A stretch of DNA of 64,000 bases from Ustilaginoidea virens (Eukaryota > Ascomycota > Sordariomycetes > Hypocreales > Clavicipitaceae), in NCBI RefSeq assembly GCF_000687475.1, contig NC_057316.1, positions 3,348,001 to 3,412,000 on the forward strand. Reading direction: 5' to 3'. Both the position numbers and the translations under genes were made by a program. Below the pieces are notes generated by a model. It was not told the DNA's origin and did no database searches. It saw only the letters and a list, made by a program, of their open reading frames with translations. Positions 61,183 to 64,000 of this stretch are shown here, piece after piece. Within the stretch, counting starts at the first letter, position 1; the number at the start of each line of letters is the position of its first letter.

Positions 61183-61642
61183 CCTTCTTTTTTTTTCCTT
61201 TCCTTTGCTCCTCATTTCTCCGTACCGACACAAACTTCGAGTCGCCAACCCGACCCTACCCCTCGACGCATAGTGACAGGCCACTGTGCCGAGTCTGGCT
61301 GGCGACTGGTCTACATATTTCTCAACTTGTTTAGCGCATCACTCCATCCGTCGTCTCATGCTCTCACTGTCCCACCGAGCTACGATTTGCAAGCCAGCCT
61401 CTCCCGCCACTCGTTCTTAACCTCTTGTAAATGCTCAGCCGTCTTTCCTTTCTGTCTGTGTGTGTCTGCGCACTCGGGATCCGAGACTTGACAAAAGTGT
61501 GGCCGTCACCCGACAATTGTCATCTGCTTGATGCCAAAACACTTTCTTCCCCAGCCTCGACTCTTTGGAACCGACACCGAAAGTAGCTGTTGCTCGGTAC
61601 AAAAGCTTACATGCAGAGGCCATCATTCAGCAACGGGAAAAA
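61183..61642 (+). promoter_or_regulatory. Pyrimidine-rich leader upstream of the hypothetical gene
   Basis: CT-rich tracts (61,183-61,230 and others) of the kind found in fungal core promoters and 5' UTRs. CTTCCCCAG at 61,545-61,553 resembles a splice acceptor. A short upstream coding exon, or a spliced leader exon, is therefore possible. Confidence 0.45.
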
Positions 61643-63367
61643 ATGTTTCTTCACTCTGGGGCGAGCTTACACGGTCACGAATTCTCACCTGCGCGACCTT
61701 GCTCGGCAGCATTACAACCTGCTCAGAGAAGGGGTCTGTTGAAGTCAGCGTTACGGCCTCTGACCATCCCGTATGAATCGAGCCAAGTCAACCATTTCAC
61801 CCCATCACAGAGCCCCGATGCACCATGTAGCTCAAGAACTTCGACTGCGGGGGCGCCTCAACGTCCGTCCTTGGTCCTCCGGCAACGCGTCGCCTCCAGT
61901 AGCTCCATAAAAAGGGACCTCTCTGTTCGTTTCAGCGAGCCCGAGATGGGGCGAGATCATGCAACCTCGGGCAGTGAGGATGAAGAGTCCATTGGGGGTT
62001 CGGAACTCACAGATGGAGCTGCTGACGCTACTATACGCCGTAAGCCACGCGCACGAATGCCTCGAAAATCTACTCGATACGCAGTAGCCCAACCCGCACC
62101 ACAGCTGCGGACCAAACAAAGGCACCTGGTTCAAATCTTACCACGGCTGCTGCTGCAACTCCAAGAGATAGGCGACAAACGAGCCATTCCGGCTTTCGAC
62201 TTGATCCCGGCCCAGCTTGTTGCCGGCACCCTAATCATCCCCAAACTGGCCAAGCATTTCCCTCGCATCTTTCATGCCAACGCAGAATTAAGCCAGAATG
62301 ATGTGTTACTTGTTCGCAGTGAAGACTACGCCTCAACCACCCCCAAACATTCCTCGCTCCACAGGGAAAACGCACGAAGGCTTCGCCACGACAAGGAAAT
62401 CATAGCCGTCATCAGTGCACCATCGCCCAAAGGCCGCGGGGAAGCTGCTGAAATCATCCTGGAAGACGGCCTGCCATGGTCAGCCTCGATAATGGCCAAC
62501 GGATCCTACGAGTTTACCAGGATCGATGAGGATGGACAAGTCGCCACGGCGAGGTGGGTGCGTAGATGTCACAGGACGACTGGGTCATCATCAACCAGAT
62601 CCAGGCGACGCGATTCATTGCATGAATCCAGATGGACCTTTAGCATCATTGATCCTTCATCACGAAGACACCCAATCCTAGGGTCGTTGACAATGGAAAC
62701 TCTCGAGGTCTATGACAGCTACGTCACGCTATCAACATCAAGTGGACGATTCCCCCCGTCCCGCCCGTTCGGCCCGCAGGCAGCTGGCGTTCGCGAGCAA
62801 AGCACGTCTTCAGTAAGCTTCAGCAACTCCAGCGACTCCCAGTCAAGGGTGACGGTAGAGGTGCTGCCTGCGCAAAAAGCACTGATGATCGCCACGGCCA
62901 GTTGGATTCAGCTGCAACAGCATGACTGGCCGGCATCAGTCACACCCAAGTTTGCCAAAGTAATTCCGTCATCCTGTCGATCCCCTACTCCTAGTGGCAA
63001 CAGAAATTCCACCCCCAGGCGTCAGACTTTTCCTTCATATGATGGAGATGGCTTCCGGACTACTAGCCCGCTTGATTTTGCGAAGTCGCCGAATTCCACG
63101 AACGCTTCAGCCTCGTCAACAGAGCGTACCGACTCAGGACTTCCTGTTAGATCCATGTCTACGGGTAGAGCATTTGTGAAGCGCAGGAGTGATCGGATGC
63201 AAGGTTTGTCGACCGTCCATAGCCAAGAAGCGCCAGAGCTCGGCCACGGACAGGGGAAGCTTGACATGGACAGGACAGAAAAGGCTGGGTGCTTGGGTAG
63301 AGTGCGAAAATGGACGCACAGGCTGCTTCACAGGAAAGAAAAAGACGCACCGATAAAGGAGAGATGA
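61643..63367 (+). CDS. Conserved-looking hypothetical protein (574-575 aa)
   Basis: The first in-frame ATG is 61,643 (MFLHSGASLHGHEF). The frame is open from 61,532 but without an earlier ATG, so the start is at 61,643 or in an upstream exon. The N-terminal third is Ser/Pro/Arg-rich and likely disordered, with a basic stretch (RRKPRARMPRKSTRYA). A folded middle region (about residues 155-370) includes KQRHLVQILPRLLLQLQ, NDVLLVRSEDY, SYEFTRIDEDG, ATARWVRR and FSIIDPSSRRHPILGSLT. The C-terminus is Ser/Thr-rich and ends in a Lys/Arg-rich tail. I recall similar uncharacterised proteins in Sordariomycetes but no named function. No signal peptide or membrane segment was seen. Codon use and GC are normal, and there is no RIP damage. 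Confidence 0.75.
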   Translation: MFLHSGASLHGHEFSPARPCSAALQPAQRRGLLKSALRPLTIPYESSQVNHFTPSQSPDAPCSSRTSTAGAPQRPSLVLRQRVASSSSIKRDLSVRFSEPEMGRDHATSGSEDEESIGGSELTDGAADATIRRKPRARMPRKSTRYAVAQPAPQLRTKQRHLVQILPRLLLQLQEIGDKRAIPAFDLIPAQLVAGTLIIPKLAKHFPRIFHANAELSQNDVLLVRSEDYASTTPKHSSLHRENARRLRHDKEIIAVISAPSPKGRGEAAEIILEDGLPWSASIMANGSYEFTRIDEDGQVATARWVRRCHRTTGSSSTRSRRRDSLHESRWTFSIIDPSSRRHPILGSLTMETLEVYDSYVTLSTSSGRFPPSRPFGPQAAGVREQSTSSVSFSNSSDSQSRVTVEVLPAQKALMIATASWIQLQQHDWPASVTPKFAKVIPSSCRSPTPSGNRNSTPRRQTFPSYDGDGFRTTSPLDFAKSPNSTNASASSTERTDSGLPVRSMSTGRAFVKRRSDRMQGLSTVHSQEAPELGHGQGKLDMDRTEKAGCLGRVRKWTHRLLHRKEKDAPIKER

Positions 63368-64000
63368 AAGGATGAAGCCTTGATGAAGCGACACAAGGAT
63401 GTTGGCAGCGGCTGGCTACTGGTACAGTAGTGACGTGTATTGTGCATCAGAGAGTATGAATACCCTATACCCTTGCAGCTTACTTTTGGCAGCATATAGC
63501 AAGCAAATGCAGCTAGGTTTTGACAGTTTTGCACAGCGGGAAATGCTACTTTGGCATTGGCATTGGTCTTGATGCGATGATGAAGGAGTCTGGTGACTTG
63601 CCTTTGGTATTTGCCTTGGGTACAGTACCTCCTACAACCCACCTCCTAGGAGGAAGCTACCTGTCACATGACAGGGGATTAGTCATGCGCACTATATACA
63701 TAGCTTTGCTCCCACATGCCATCATAGTCTAGAGAATCCAAGCCTTTACACACCTGCAGATTGATCGTGATACCTGACACTACCCTACTATCAATGGGTC
63801 ATGCTTGTCACAGACACCTACCTACCTAGGTAGGTATGTAGGTAAGGTAGGTACCTACCTTACCTACCTTAGGTACCTAACGTCACGCCAACACACGGAT
63901 CCAAATCGATGCAGAGTACGTATGTCGTAGAGTGTAGTAAGCCTACTCCGTTAGGTAGTCTAGGCTGGCTTGGTTGTAAGTTATTATGTAACATTCTTGC
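63368..64000. other. 3' flank with GGTACC-rich low-complexity DNA
   Basis: Downstream region of the hypothetical gene without a further gene. TAGGTA/GGTACC words dominate 63,815-63,895. Confidence 0.55.
63838..63867. repeat. 30-bp perfect palindrome
   Basis: The sequence is its own reverse complement over 30 bases, centred on GTAC at 63,851-63,854. It lies inside a TAGGTA/GGTACC-rich patch. It could form a 15-bp hairpin or mark a decayed miniature element. Confidence 0.85.

Noticed and set aside
1..64000. CRISPR arrays, bacterial operons or ribosome-binding sites
   Set aside because: The window is eukaryotic (introns, LTR retrotransposons, RIP); no regularly spaced short repeats with unique spacers exist.

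Overview
The window looks like filamentous ascomycete DNA (Pezizomycotina, probably a Sordariomycete). It holds one compact two-exon nuclear gene and one conserved-looking hypothetical gene in GC-normal sequence. Next to them is a block of about 51.7 kb (about 850-52,535) that is AT-rich and packed with retrotransposons, with the C-to-T (CpA to TpA) damage of repeat-induced point mutation (RIP). All family names come from reading motifs by eye; no search was run.

Layout. 1-849 is GC-normal flank without a gene. 850-52,535 is the RIP block, and its nesting can be unpacked exactly because every inserted element still has its 5-bp target-site duplication (TSD). Removing the LTR elements leaves about 11.3 kb of older host DNA. 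That host DNA carries a broken plus-strand Tnp2/Plavaka-like transposase gene (26.9-50.6 kb, split by element B and a solo LTR) and a broken unrecognised minus-strand gene (about 1.8-10.6 kb, split by element E). Its outer ends show an imperfect inverted, GTGAC-rich similarity. Inserted in this host are: E (2,958-10,198, minus, Ty1/copia, 340-bp LTRs, TSD CCATC); F (11,475-25,210, plus, same family as E, TSD ATTTA), which contains A (16,396-22,883, minus, a second copia family, TSD ACCTC); B (28,674-47,308, plus, same family as A, TSD CATAC), which contains C (34,154-40,707, same family, TSD GAAGG) and D (40,965-45,650, a third copia family, TSD GAGGT); and a solo LTR of the A/B/C family (49,452-50,207, TSD ATTAC).

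52,536-64,000 is GC-normal. It has a LYR-motif (complex 1 family) protein gene on the minus strand (56,377-57,749, two exons) and a 575-aa hypothetical protein on the plus strand (61,643-63,367), with long gene-poor spacers and dispersed GGTACC-rich low-complexity patches.

Most interesting points. A and C keep protease, integrase, reverse transcriptase and RNase H but have lost the capsid-like Gag segment that B retains. D is the converse: Gag and protease with most of integrase and all of RT/RNase H deleted, and LTRs that look identical. The window therefore holds both a 'pol-only' and a 'gag-only' type of defective copia element. The ~11.3-kb host DNA behaves like one large DNA transposon with two genes, used as a landing pad by later retrotransposons.
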